Positions 31,014 through 42,602 of a DNA stretch of 64,000 nucleotides are shown one piece after another (the first letter of the stretch is position 1; each line of letters begins with the position of its first letter). The stretch spans positions 793,676 through 857,675 of the forward strand of contig NW_006768792.1 of assembly GCF_000204055.1 (NCBI RefSeq). Reading direction: 5' to 3'. Origin of the DNA: Melampsora larici-populina 98AG31 (lineage: Eukaryota; Basidiomycota; Pucciniomycetes; Pucciniales; Melampsoraceae). Under the pieces are notes generated by a model. The model was not told the DNA's origin. It was given only the letters and a program-made list of their open reading frames with translations, and did no database searches. The position numbers and the translations under genes were made by a program.

Positions 31014-32160
31014 TTTTACGTAATCTCCTTCTTTGAAATGGATTTCTAGATTTCTCGGCTGGAGTTTCTTTTTTCTTTTCTTTTTTTTGCATAGTGTTTT
31101 ACTTTTACTTTTTTTTTGCTGAGAGCTAAATCTTGCAGCATTGTCTAGATATCCCCCTTTTTACTTAATTCCTTTTGTTCAAAGTATATAGAAAACCTTT
31201 TTGTTCTTTTTTGTTGGATTTTTTCTCTGTACTCTTTACATTTTTTACTTCTTTTGTTTTGCAATTTTTTGAAGAAAGAAAAACATCTACAAAAACTCAA
31301 TATTTATTTTTCCTTTTTACTTTTTACTTTTACTATGCCTTTTGTCTGCTTTGGGTCTTAATTCTTTCCTAATTTTGTTTTTCTCCTTTGCATTCATACA
31401 ATATCAATTTTTTGGATTTGTTTGAATATTTCTTTTTGTTTTCTGTTTTTCTGTTTTTTCCTTTTCTAACATTCATTTGATTCTCTCTTTTTTTTCTATT
31501 TGCAATTGTCATTTTAAATAAACTCATGAATCATTTTGCTTACCCAACAGAGAGAGAGAGAAACAGAGAGAAAAAGATACGTGAAGTAATGTTCTAAAAT
31601 CACTTGTACAAAAAAACATTACCAGATGTGACTCTAACAAGTCTAAGGATGAATATAAATACCGTGATTACTTTTATATTTCTCTTACATAATATCATTT
31701 GTGTATTGGATATTGTTTTGATCTCGATTTTGCCCAGGGAAAAGATAAAGTCCTTTATATATAACAATTTTGAGTCTTTTTCTTTTGGTTCACTTTGAGA
31801 CCTGATTCAAAAAATGCTTCAGATCATCTATCATTGGAATACATTAGTTCAAGATATCTTTGTATATATTTTCTCAAGCATCTTGTGATCAATATGTAAA
31901 GGGCTCTTCAGTGACAGTTTTCATCAAAAGTAACTGCACTCAACTGATGGTGATGGCCATATAGCTTCTGGATTGGTACTTGTCCAAAATGTTTTTGTTG
32001 AGCTGCACTTGTAAAAGCAATTACACCTATTGCGGTATAACATAAGATATCTAATCAGTACTGTTACACATACGGCGGATATCGAGATTGAAAAAACCAC
32101 CTTATATGCCCCATTTTTCCATATAAAGAAGATAATGCAGATTGATCTTAAAGATGTGGT
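31014..32160. other. T-rich non-coding region
   Basis: A long pyrimidine-rich stretch (31060-31500) contains many TTTTCTTTT runs, followed by a short GAGAGAGAGAAACAGAGAG tract at 31551-31570. It resembles a 3' flank. No gene is supported. Confidence 0.4.
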
Positions 32161-32372
32161 GTAGTCATTTCAAAGTGTAATTGAAGACATAGCAAGACAA
32201 ACGAAACCTTCTCCAAGATCTTGGCCATTTCAATTGCAAGAGTCTCTCTTTCAGATATGTATAACAGATTATAGATTCCAAGCACCCACGACCAAACGAA
32301 GTGTAGTGCGAGCCATTTTGGTTAACTACTTTTCCTGACTCTGACATGGCTACCCTATAATTAAACCCATGA

Positions 32373-32790
32373 TTAAATTGTAAATCTCCAAACTGGACTC
32401 ATAGCTGATATCCAATGGCCATTGCCTGAACTCCAATTTCTGTCTAGACACATACGAGCTTTTGCTGCAAACATATTGAAGCTCATGTCAGATCCAGCCC
32501 AAACAAAACCATGATTGAATATTTGACATACCAAAATCTTTCCAGGTTTTGACCTTTTCATAGTTTGACTTCATCATCGTTGTTTGATCAAAGATAGCTT
32601 TGGAAAGTAGACGATCTGGTCCAGAGTCTTGATTTAATTTTTCATCCTCTGCTTGTGAATCAAAAGGGTAAACAGTTAAAACTGAACTAAAAGTATGAGG
32701 CTTGATTAAATGAAGATTTAAAGAGATTGATTTATGTATGCGGGCTTGTGTTAAGCTAAGAGAGATGGGTTCATCAAGACCAGTGCGCAC
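32373..32790 (-). pseudogene. Possible unknown gene fragment
   Basis: On the minus strand one frame reads SSVLTVYPFDSQAEDEKLNQ, then SNYEKVKTWKDF, to a GTATGT donor near 32530. After an acceptor CTAGACAG near 32447 another frame reads KLEFRQWPLDISYESSLEIY. The composition looks like real protein. I do not recognise the family, and no start, further exons or stop could be fixed with confidence. Confidence 0.3.
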
Positions 32791-32971
32791 ATATCCACAG
32801 CTAGACTTTGATGATAAGATGGAATCTATTCATTATTTGGACCGGTTATATCTTGTTTGATGCGGTGGCCAGATCTCATGACTATGATGTTCTTGTGATG
32901 ATTCTAAAGGTGATGGATGATAAGGTGTGGCCGATGTAACAAAGGGTGATAGGTATGGTTCATAATGTGGA

Positions 32972-33116
32972 NNNNNNNNNNNNNNNNNNNNNNNNNNNNN
33001 NNNNNNNNNNNNNNNNNNNNNNNNNNNNNNNNNNNNNNNNNNNNNNNNNNNNNNNNNNNNNNNNNNNNNNNNNNNNNNNNNNNNNNNNNNNNNNNNNNNN
33101 NNNNNNNNNNNNNNNN
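32972..33116. other. Assembly gap (145 N)
   Basis: A run of 145 undetermined bases. Both flanks carry ATGTGGA (left ends AATGTGGA, right starts ATGTGGACTA), so a tandem repeat or a collapsed duplication may lie in the gap. Confidence 0.98.
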
Positions 33117-35250
33117 ATGTGGACTAAAGGAAAACGAACCAACAAGGATTATCTAGATGCCGGAAAGAAAACAAGAAAGATTGGTGTCATTGTATTTGTG
33201 ACAATATGCTTTCAATATTCGCATTCACTGTGTTGTCAGTGACAGCTGTTTGGCTTAACATAGGCATTGGGTAGGATCAGCGTGCCGGTGGAGGGCTTGA
33301 GAGACGCAAGATCACAAATCATACTCACAGGCCAATTGCTGACACCTGGATCCTAACATCTAAACTTCTCAATCCTCGCTGGTTGAACCTGTATCAATCA
33401 AAGTCTCAAAAACTTTTCATTTTGTCGATCCTTCAAGTTTCTATTTATGTAATGAGCTCTTTAAGCTTTGATTTGATTCGAGACCATGTCGCAATCAAAC
33501 CTTCTTGCATGGTTTCTACCAATGTTGATTGATTAAATTTACTTTTGATTCCATGATTTGATCTCGATTTTGTTTTTTGAACTTGGTTGATTCGAATTCT
33601 TCAGATTTAAATCGGTTTGTTTTCCAGTTTGATTTGACGGATCCCCCATGGGTTCATACAATCAGGGCAGGACCGCTCATCCCGGCTCATCTCAGCTCAT
33701 CCTAGCTCATCACTGTTGATGAAGTTGGACGATGGCTCAGTGCACCTGAGGTCAACGCCTGAGTCTGGCTGCTGGGGATGGGGCAAACTGGGCAGGCTCA
33801 GCGTACCAATTTGGGCCGGACAGAAATTTCACAGTTTTTTTGATGCTTTTGCGCAAGATCTTTGGGCCCCCGACGTCGGGGGCCTTCTCCACGGGCACTG
33901 TGAATGTAAGAGAGACAGCCAGAGCATGAAATGAAGCAGAATGAAACAAAGACACTCCAGAAAAGTAGTATTTTCCATGCAAAAAAGAAAAATGAAGTCA
34001 AATTTGCATGTAGAAAACTCCTAACAAGTAAAAAAAAATGATAGAAATATTGGAAGAAATTCATCATATTTCTACTTGATTCCTTCTGTTCCTGTGATTT
34101 TTTCATAATTTTTGTTACAATAACCCTTGTGTGTAATAATGAAACAATGTTGTTGCCTCCAGATTGTGACCTGTAAATCCCTGGCCTTAGGTCAGTTCAG
34201 ATAACTTAAATCTTGTCCAAAACCCTATTATATGGTGGTTTTGGGCAAAATTTGAGTTTCTGACCTGCCCCGCCATGGTTCTTACAGGTCACACTCTGGA
34301 GCCTAAAAACATGTTTCATTAGTACAACAAAGAGCTGTTTCACTGAAAAACATAAAAAAATTGTAGGAGCACAAATGGTCAAGTAGAGAGCTAAGGCACT
34401 TTGCTGCTCATTTTTACCATTTTTTTGTCCTGTTGGGAGTTTTCTCTAGGAAAACATGTCCGTACTTTTCTTTTCTGCATGGAAAAGATTACTTTTGAGG
34501 TAGTGTTTGACAGTTAGAAATCCTATGGCCCAACCTCCAACAAGTACTCACACCAGGAATTTTTGGCTTCCAAATCAGCACCACATCTGCTTGTTGCTTT
34601 TTAGCCTTGGCAAATAAAGTCCAAAAAACATGAACAGGGAAAATGCTGACTGAATAATAATTTCTGTGTTGCAAGACTGATCTCTGTGCTCAACAGTTTT
34701 GTTCAGGGAGAGTTGGCAAAAACAAGTTAGAGTGACTTCCCCGATTTTGTAAGAATTATGGCTTTATGAATACCAGTTCTAGTGCCATTGTCTCCTGTTT
34801 TTGTGTTACTACATTACATAATTTTTTGTTGGTTTGGTGACTCTCTCCAGTTTTCCCACTGACAACCCAGGTCAGTTCTGTTTTTGGAGTTTGTCCTAAA
34901 GCAGAATCAGAGAGATAAAAAGTCCTTAGGCAATGTTCCCAAGATGAGAATAAGATGCTGAAGTTCAGGTGGTTTCTCAGAGCAATAGCTACATAACAAA
35001 ATTTGGGACAGGTTCAAAGTTTATTCATTAAAAATTCTATCAATATTCAAGAATAAAAACTCACTATCAACAGCCACATTGGTAATATCTATCACAAATG
35101 TTGGGATACAATACAATGTACTTATTGCAAGAAAGAGCCTGGAGGAATGACTGGCACTTGCATGTACTGTCTGAGATGTTCACCTACAGCATTTTCTTGC
35201 ATATCATTATTGAGTAAAGTTGCTGATAATGCATTCAAAAGAGGTTGAAA
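33117..35250. other. Intergenic; GCTCATC tandem motif and a MITE end fragment
   Basis: A tandem of CGGCTCATCTCAGCTCATC type lies at 33679-33712. At about 34440-34503 the sequence GAAAAGATTACTTTTGAGG plus TAGTG resembles the right end of the CACTA-type MITE, with diverged related sequence upstream from about 34300. No gene is supported. Confidence 0.4.
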
Positions 35251-35853
35251 TTGAATAGATAGACAGAGCCGGGGCCATCAAAAAGATCATCTTCATCCTG
35301 GTAGAGTTGGAGTTATGAATGTATTTTCAATCAATGCAGTCCACTGACTTCTGAGAGCAATTCCATTCCATGCAAACACATCCAACATTATCATTGACCA
35401 AGTCAGATTTGACATAGTCCACTTTATGAGTCAACCAGGATGCACAAGCATGTCTAAGTTAGCTTGTGTATCAGATGATGAAACTTTGAACAGATGATGT
35501 ACATTTCTTAAAGACAACAAGCAAAGAAGAAATCATGACTAGAGAAGAACATAACACAAATAGAAACTAGCCTATGAGTCAACCAGGATGCACAAGCACA
35601 TCTAAATTAGCTTGTGTATCAGATGATGAAACTTTGAACAGATAATGTACAAAGCAACTGGTGACTCAGGGAGGTTCTTATAGTCTAGAGAAACATAACC
35701 GTGAGAGTTAACAAACGCACAAAGACAAAAGAAATCAAATAAGAAACAAATAAGACATCTCGTAGGATGATCAGATAAAAAATGAAATGTAACAAAAACA
35801 GACAAGAGATGAAATAACATGGCGACACTAATTTGATTTAGATCAGATTTGAG
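35251..35853 (-). repeat. Candidate 3' LTR of the copia element, with an 80-bp internal duplication
   Basis: On the minus strand the copia pol stop (35866) is followed by a purine tract (GGGGGAATG) and then TGTTGCTCAAATC, the usual purine-tract/LTR-start layout. The outer LTR end was not located. Within it, 35427-35503 and 35576-35652 are near-identical direct repeats (TGAGTCAACCAGGATGCACA...). Confidence 0.45.
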
Positions 35854-35865
35854 CAACATTCCCCC

Positions 35866-38052
35866 CTAGCTCAAGCACTCCACATTAGCAACTTGCTTGC
35901 AACAGCGTTCAAAAGCATCAATAGACAAAGGTTTAGTAAGAATATCCGCTGGCATTTTGGTGGTTGGCACGTGATTAGTAACAATACTTCTAAGTTTCAC
36001 ATGATCCCTAATGAAATGATATCTAATGTCTATGTGCTTAGATCTATCATTAATAACAGGTTCCTTTGATAACAAAACAGTACCTCTATTGTTGTTAAAA
36101 AGTTGAATCGCATCCCCAACAGACGCAATAGGAACAGAAGAAACAGGTAAGTTTAATTCTCTAAACAATGTTTTAAACCAAATAGTGTGCCTGGCACAGT
36201 CTGATAAAGCCATATACTCCGCCTCGGTTGTTGATAGAGCAGTGGACTTTTGACGACAACTTAATTCTCCATGAAATAACAGCACCTCCAAAAGTAAACA
36301 AATAGCCTGTTACTGAACGTCTATCCAACAAATCATTCGCATAGTCTGCATCACCAAATCCCTTCAGATCAGCCGGGAAAGAACCTTTAAACAAAATACC
36401 CTTATTTAAAGTACCCCTGATGTAACGCACAACATGTTTTGCCGCATTCCAATGTTCAAAAGTATAACATGAGTTAAAACGTGAAAGTTGGCTAACTGCA
36501 TATGCGATATCGGGTCTAGTGCTGACTGCTGCCCAATTTAAAGAACCAATTCAAGACTAAAAAGGAAGATACAATGCCGAGGCAACTTCTTCTGCCGAAC
36601 CTAGTTTGAGTTTGAGACCAATGGGAAATGGGATTTTGACCGGGTTCAAATTATCCATACCAAATCTGTCAATCATTTCTTTTAAGTAATGAGATTGATC
36701 CAATGATATAGCACCATCATTCAGGTATTGAATTTGCATTCCAAGGTGAAGAGTTGGCCTAGGTTTCCATTTTAATTCATAAGCTTTCAAAAGATGAGTA
36801 CGAGATTCTTCAATTAGGTGATCAGAGTTGGAAATGATAAATCCATCATTGACGTGCATGTGTAAGTAAATAAAATGCTTGCCGCGTCAAAAGATGAAAA
36901 GACAACTATCAGCTTTGGATGTTTTGAAACCGAAAGATAAGAGTTTGCCGCGTAAGACATCGCTGAAATCCCGAGCTCCTTGACACGTTCCATAGAGAGA
37001 TTTTCCAAGTTGCCAAACCATTCCTTCACTACCAGGCTCCACAAATCCTTTAACTTGTTGGATGTAAACTTGTTCTTTCATTATACCATGCAAGAAGGCA
37101 GTCATAATGTCAAATTGTATAACTGATAAGCGCATATAGGCAGAAAGAGCAACCATAAGACGTAAAGTATCAGTCTTACCAACAGCCGAGTAAGTATCAT
37201 GATAATCAACTCCTTCAATTTGACAATTTCCAAAGCAAACCCAATAAGCTTTGTACTTTAAGACAACACCGTTTTCATCTCTCTTCTTCTTCAATACCCA
37301 CATACCACCTATCACCCTAGCACCTTCAGGACGAGCAACTAATTTGCCAACACGATGTCAATTAAGAGAGTCAAATTCCACTTTCATGGCTTTCTTCCAT
37401 TCATCAGCGTCAGGAGCTTCCATGGCCTGTTTGTAAGTAGGTTCATCGTTGGCATCTATTCCTACATGACCAATGAAATTTCCTAATCTCTGAGGCTTAC
37501 TTGTATTTCTGACAGGACGATCGTTTCGATTACTGGACTCCGATGTTGTACTGGTAGTTGATCTTTGAGTAGGAGATTGATGCGATGTAGAAGAATGAAT
37601 TGAAGGTAAAACAAGTGTTTTAAGAACTGGAGGACTAATAGGACTATTTGATAAATCATTTTGAACATGTTTAAACGAAGATGCTCTATTAGGTGTAGAT
37701 GAAATAAGAGAGTTAGAAACCAAAGCAGATAAAGGAATAGAGATGGAGAAGAGGATTGAGAATTTGTTGTTCGAGAGGGAGGAATGCAAGCTGAAGTTAA
37801 AGGGATATCCATTCCTGTGTCTTGAATGATGACAAAAGATGGTGATTTGGATTGGCAAGGTAAAGACGCGGATGGAAACGAATCTTCATTAAATATAACC
37901 GATCTGGTGATGATAATTTTTCTATCCGTCAAATCCAACACCCTGTAAGCCTTAGCTCCACTCTTGTACCCGATCAACACACCATCTCTACCTTTTAACC
38001 CAAGCTTTCCGGAAGTCCGCGGAGCTAGATAAATTGCCAAGAACTTTAAGTG
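35866..38052 (-). pseudogene. Ty1/copia pol remnant (integrase end, RT, RNase H)
   Basis: Reading the minus strand, the order is: integrase C-terminal GKLGLKGRDGVLIGYKSGAK (near 38000), a disordered Ser-rich linker, reverse transcriptase (WVLKKKRDENGVVLKYKA; QFDIMTAFLHG; QLGKSLYGTCQGARDF), the RT active-site region, then RNase H (FGDADYAND; TTEAEYMALSDCARHTIW; ADILTKPL). Gag, protease and the integrase core are missing. Defects include an in-frame TGA at 36887-36889 just before the active site. The active-site motif reads VNDG where VDDG is expected. Frame changes occur near 36280 and 36550. The element is dead. Confidence 0.9.
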
Positions 38053-38059
38053 AGGTGGT

Positions 38060-40141
38060 AATTAGGATGAAGTTACAAAGTTACATGTGTTATACCTTGT
38101 GAGTTTTTATATACTGGTGATATGTGAGCTGTGCAGTGGTGAGAATACAAGTGTGGTGGTGAGATTATGTCTGAGGCGGGGAGATCGCTTCTGAGATTGT
38201 AAGATTGTAGGTTGTGGTGGTGATAGTATCACTTGGTGCGTGAGCAGCCCAAAGGTCCCCCCCTTAGAGAAGTGGAACTTAGGAGAATCTTGAGGTTAGC
38301 CTAGGAGCTCCTATCTTCCTAGGAAATTCTAAAGGGGCAGTTTCGAAGGCTATAGGATGATACAAGAGGCTGTATCATCCAATACACTTGAAGGAATACA
38401 GTACACACAGGTGAAATAATGTCAATTGATTGTCCTTCAAATCCCAAACTTCTTTGACCGCTTGGCTTGGTTGTGACAATTTTCCCTTTACTTATTAACA
38501 TGTCATCTTATCACAGAGTCTCTATATAGAGTAAACACATTGAGTGTTTTCTTCTCACCCGTGTCGCAAAGATGGATGCGAAACCTGTTTCCTTGCTGTA
38601 TATTCAAAAATCCTTGTTAAAGTACATACAAGTAGAAAAATCTTGCCATTTTGAATGAGAATTGATCTCTTTGAACTTGTCGTTGCTTGGGCTTGAATGT
38701 CTATGCGTGCTCAAACTCTCCAGTATACGTCTTGAGGGTTCGAATCTGGCGAGGATGTCCAATGTGCATTTTTCACAGCCAAGACAACGGACCCTTAGGA
38801 CCTTGAGTGCTTATAGAGGAAAGACAAATTGAGAGTACCGGGGGATTCATGGAATCCAAGAGGCTCACCAAAGCAGAGAGCGGTGAGCTTTCCCAACATG
38901 TCACGCAGACATAGAGGTATGTAGAACTCCATATATATCATATCCCCTTTTTGGAAACTTTGTAAAACTAAACATCGCTTTCATCATGACATTCACAGCC
39001 TGTCTCCATCCACGGGAGATGGCACTGGAACCGACTTGACCACCAGTCATTCATCCCACCCTTCATCCCAAGCAAGAAGATTCTTTTTGCTGAATGTTCA
39101 TATTTTGCCGTGCTTTATATGTATGACTTCCGTCCGAATTTCAGGTTTTTGTCGCTTTGAGAGGTCCATAACAAGATTGGTCTTGAGTCGTTCTGACACA
39201 TAACGCGAATGGTCTTATGCAACGGATAGGATAATTTGGGAGAACTCTCCTATGTGTATTATTACTTTGCATATACTTAATGCATTTTGTCTTTTGTGTT
39301 GTCTAATCTCAATTGCCCTTTTGGTATCAAATTCTTGTGATGATAAATCATCTCTTTCTTTCCTTTTAGAAAACAAAAAAAACATATAAACATCATAAAT
39401 CTTCTTGCAGTCTTGCAAGAGCTTACTGTACAAACTGAATTGTGATCCTCCCTCACATTATAAGTTAGATCATATTGGAATCTGGATGAGGATGAACAAT
39501 TGATGTTGAGAGGATGTTGATGGGCATCAGTGATGCTTAATGCGGTGGTCCAACCTGGTCAACCCGGTGATGGGAGAGTCTAAGGTAAGTAATACAAATT
39601 CTCAATCTGGGTGTGTGATGTCTGACCTGTCAGACAGTCAGTCATATTACACATTCACTGTGGTACTGTGTCGAACTCACGCCTCACCGTACATGAGGCT
39701 CTCGGATTCCATGAAGCAGCGGATTCTCTGGACAAATTATGCTCCATAGATTTCAGTGGTTGAGTCTCAAGTCGATTTGACTAGGATGAAAGATCTCATA
39801 CAAAACAGGACTTTTCAGAAATGGCAAGTGGGGCTGAAAACTAGGAGCAAAACCACAAATATGCAAAGGGATCAATAGGCATAAAATCTTGTCCAAATGT
39901 AGTAACAAACAAATTGAAAATCCGCTGATAACAGGAAACCGGTTCGATGAGTGAATGAAATAATGCGATGGGCAGTAATACGTATAACAATGTATGACAT
40001 CATTGCGGTCAGCGATCCTTGCCGGAAAACGAAACCTGGCTCGAAAAATGTTAGCATGAGCGTCAATCTAATCATGATTTTCTCAAGAGAGAAGGTTCAT
40101 ATCAGAGGCACTCACTATGAGGGGAATGTAATGGCGAAATT
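38060..40141. other. No gene recognised
   Basis: AT-rich sequence containing G-rich text at 38130-38260 (GTGGTGGTGA words) and no motif-bearing frame. It may hold the downstream region of the interrupted secreted-protein gene at its right end. Confidence 0.35.
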
Positions 40142-41182
40142 TTAGCGAGGCGCTTTTGGCTTCTTCCCACAACCCGACCTCGCGCACGTGTTGTAACAGC
40201 TGCATGGTCGTTTGGCAGGTATGGTGTACGTGTAGACTCATACTGACATATAAACATGACATGGGTAAAACATGTAATTTTTCCATGTCATGTTTGGTCG
40301 AAATTCATCCCCAAGCCAAATACCGTACGACACGACTCATACTGACACACATCGACATGGATTTTTGATTTACAAATCCCGTGTCGTAACATGAGTCATC
40401 TCGTACATCGTACCGTCCGGGAAGTGTCATACTGACACAACATGACACCAAATGTAAATTTCTCCATAATATTGCGTTCAGATCGGACTATCCGATAATT
40501 GAACTTCATCAATTTCATTCAACTTTTCCACTTCACCCCACAGCCTCTTGACAACGTCCTTTTATCTCCTTCAACTCCTCATTTCCATTTCTCAGTGGTC
40601 TATTTTTTAATTTCATTGCAGATTTTTATTATACTTTCCTCTGATGTGACAGATGATTTGCCTACTTTATAATGGCTATGGGTGGTGTTGAGATTGAGTG
40701 ATGACTACAACATTAAGATTGAATGTCCAATCCAATCATTCTCAATTGTTATATGATGTCAATATACACTTTACCAAATGGCAAAAGAGTCAACAACAGA
40801 TCATTATGGTTTATGTCAAGCTTTTTGATTGACTGTTTGGTAAAGCGTAGAACCAACTCTAGCTTTTTGGATCTGCCCCTTAAAAAAGCAGTGGATCAAA
40901 AAAGTGTTTTTGTGTAACACTTTTTGGCAAGAGTTCCAAAAGGGCCCTTATCTAGGGCCCCATCTTCTTTTGCAAAGGTAATTATAAATTAGAACAAGTG
41001 CAAAGTGAATTACAAGTTAGAACTAGGGAAATAAATCCAGAAACAATTTGAGGAGAGAAACAATAATAAACATCTAAAAATGACGCAGACTTCTTGTTCA
41101 TGTTCTATACTTCTCCTTATCACTGATCCACAGAAAAATCTCATCAGTTAAAGATTCCTTATAGTCAGATAGCCACCCACTT

Positions 41183-41428
41183 TCAGTGTCCATCCCACAC
41201 TTGGATCATGATAATTAGGCTTGCGTAAGGTCTGCGTCGAACCCTACCCACAAGAATCTGGTGTGTGAAGCCAACCCAGTCTTGGGGAGGACAGGTACAG
41301 TTGAACCTCAGCAGTGACCGTGAATCATCATGATCCAAAACCAATTTGATAGAGGAATGGAGATCAAGTAGTTCCGCATTCACATAGTGAAGAATGAACA
41401 TGCAAGATCTGATTCCATCCTCTATCAA
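41183..41428 (-). pseudogene. Second copy of the conserved minus-strand transposon frame
   Basis: It contains LRFNCTCPPQDWVGFT, then LVGRVRRRPYASL and IQVWDG. It follows a CTCACAG acceptor-like site (41429-41435). Compared with 12910-13191, the reading frame around VLDHDDSRSLLRF differs by small indels, and this copy keeps the more protein-like version. Family unknown. Confidence 0.42.
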
Positions 41429-41689
41429 ATTGGCCTGTGAGACTTCTGCGTGTACTGGTATCTGACCATCATGGAAGAAAGAATTAAGTTTTATCTCACA
41501 TCATCATTGTGGTTTAAATGGATGAATCTAAAGATAAAAAAGTTGCATTACTTTGAAGAAATTGAAATGAATTGTTTTGAATTTAATAAATGAGATGGCT
41601 TGTTTTGATTGTTTTGATTAGAAACTAAAGATTCAGTGTAATTTGGTTTGATTGAATGATGAACAGTTGAGATGATTGAGTTTAGGTGA

Positions 41690-41880
41690 ATCAGATGGAG
41701 ACAATCGATTTTGATTGGATCAGATGGAGTCTGGAAATGATCAATATCGATTGGATCGGATGAAAGCAATCGATTTCGATTGAATCGGATGAAAACAATC
41801 GATTTTGATTGAATCGGATGAAAACAATTGATTTCGATTGAATCGGATGAAAGCGATTGACTTTGATTGAATCAGATGGA
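41690..41880. repeat. Subterminal minisatellite of the shorter transposon copy
   Basis: About six units of ~28 bp of the type ATCGATTTCGATTGAATCGG plus ATGAAAACA. It occupies the same position as the array at 13360-13700. Confidence 0.75.
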
Positions 41881-42602
41881 GATTGTTTTTGTGCCTAATC
41901 ACAAAAAAATGTTAAACCATTGTTAGCTAAGAAATAACAAATGGATTGAAAGGGGGTGGACTGAGAAGAGGAATCTAAACCTGAGAAAGAGAACAGTCCA
42001 ATAATTGAACAGAAAAGAAAGTGACTTTTGATGGAAAATTGATGAGTTCCAAGTTGAATATTGTGAGTACTTCAAAGATAGAAGGAGTTGAAATACTTAC
42101 TCAAAGAAACAAAAGTGAAGGAGGGAATGTTTGAGTTGGTAGGTGGGAACGGTTGACTATGTACCGGTGGTGAATCGGGTAAAGCTATTAGATGCAAGAT
42201 GGTGTCATGTTTTTGTCAGTATGGCACTTCTCGGCCATCAGACTGTCCGCCATGACTCATGTTACGACACGGTTTTTTTACATCAAAAATCCATGTCGAT
42301 GTGTGTCAGTATGAGTCGTGTCGTACGGTATTTGGCTCGGGGATGAATTTCAACCAAACATGACATGGAAAAATTACATGTTTTACCCATGTCATGTTTA
42401 TATGTCAGTATGAGTCTACACGTACACCATAGGCAGGTTTATATGGGGCTGGGATTGGTTTCCCGCAATTATTTGTTATTTGGGCGTTGCATACGGGTTT
42501 TGCTATTGGCGGCTTCGGTACTGAAACCAAGAGGGTGAGGCTGATGAGTAAGATCAAAGTCACAACGTTCTTCATTATGATGTACTTGACGAGAGGTGTC
42601 AA

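Larger units (their letters stand above)
40220..42431. mobile_element. Non-autonomous copy of the integrase-type transposon, 6-bp target duplication
   Basis: This is 2212 bp with both ends reading TATGGTGTACGTGTAGACTC as inverted repeats (arms of about 230-240 bp), flanked by GGCAGG at 40214-40219 and 42432-42437. From about 41160 onward it aligns with 12900-14349 of the larger copy, including the conserved minus-strand frame and the minisatellite. The transposase region is absent, so it is an internally deleted relative that would need a transposase in trans. The arms within this copy are very similar to each other, which suggests a recent insertion. Confidence 0.9.
40142..42602 (-). pseudogene. 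Cysteine-rich small secreted protein gene interrupted by a transposon (candidate effector)
   Basis: The 5' part (42432-42602, 57 codons) starts MTPLVKYIIMKNVV and has a strong signal-peptide core (TLILLISLTLLVS). A short Pro/Lys-rich region with two cysteines follows. The transposon at 40220-42431 interrupts it, with the 6-bp duplication CCTGCC (minus strand) coding Pro-Ala. The 3' part (40142-40213, 24 codons with stop) continues in the same phase after the duplication and contains a compact four-cysteine cluster and a basic tail. Together they describe an uninterrupted 80-residue precursor with six cysteines in the mature part, as in many rust effector candidates. The frame on both sides has no other damage. 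In the present state translation enters the transposon and stops after nine codons. Effector function is inferred only from secretion signal, size and cysteines. Confidence 0.75.

Noticed and set aside
38725..38765. tRNA-like B-box (GGTTCGAATC)
   Set aside because: No A-box at the right distance and no acceptor, D or anticodon stems could be paired. Chance match.
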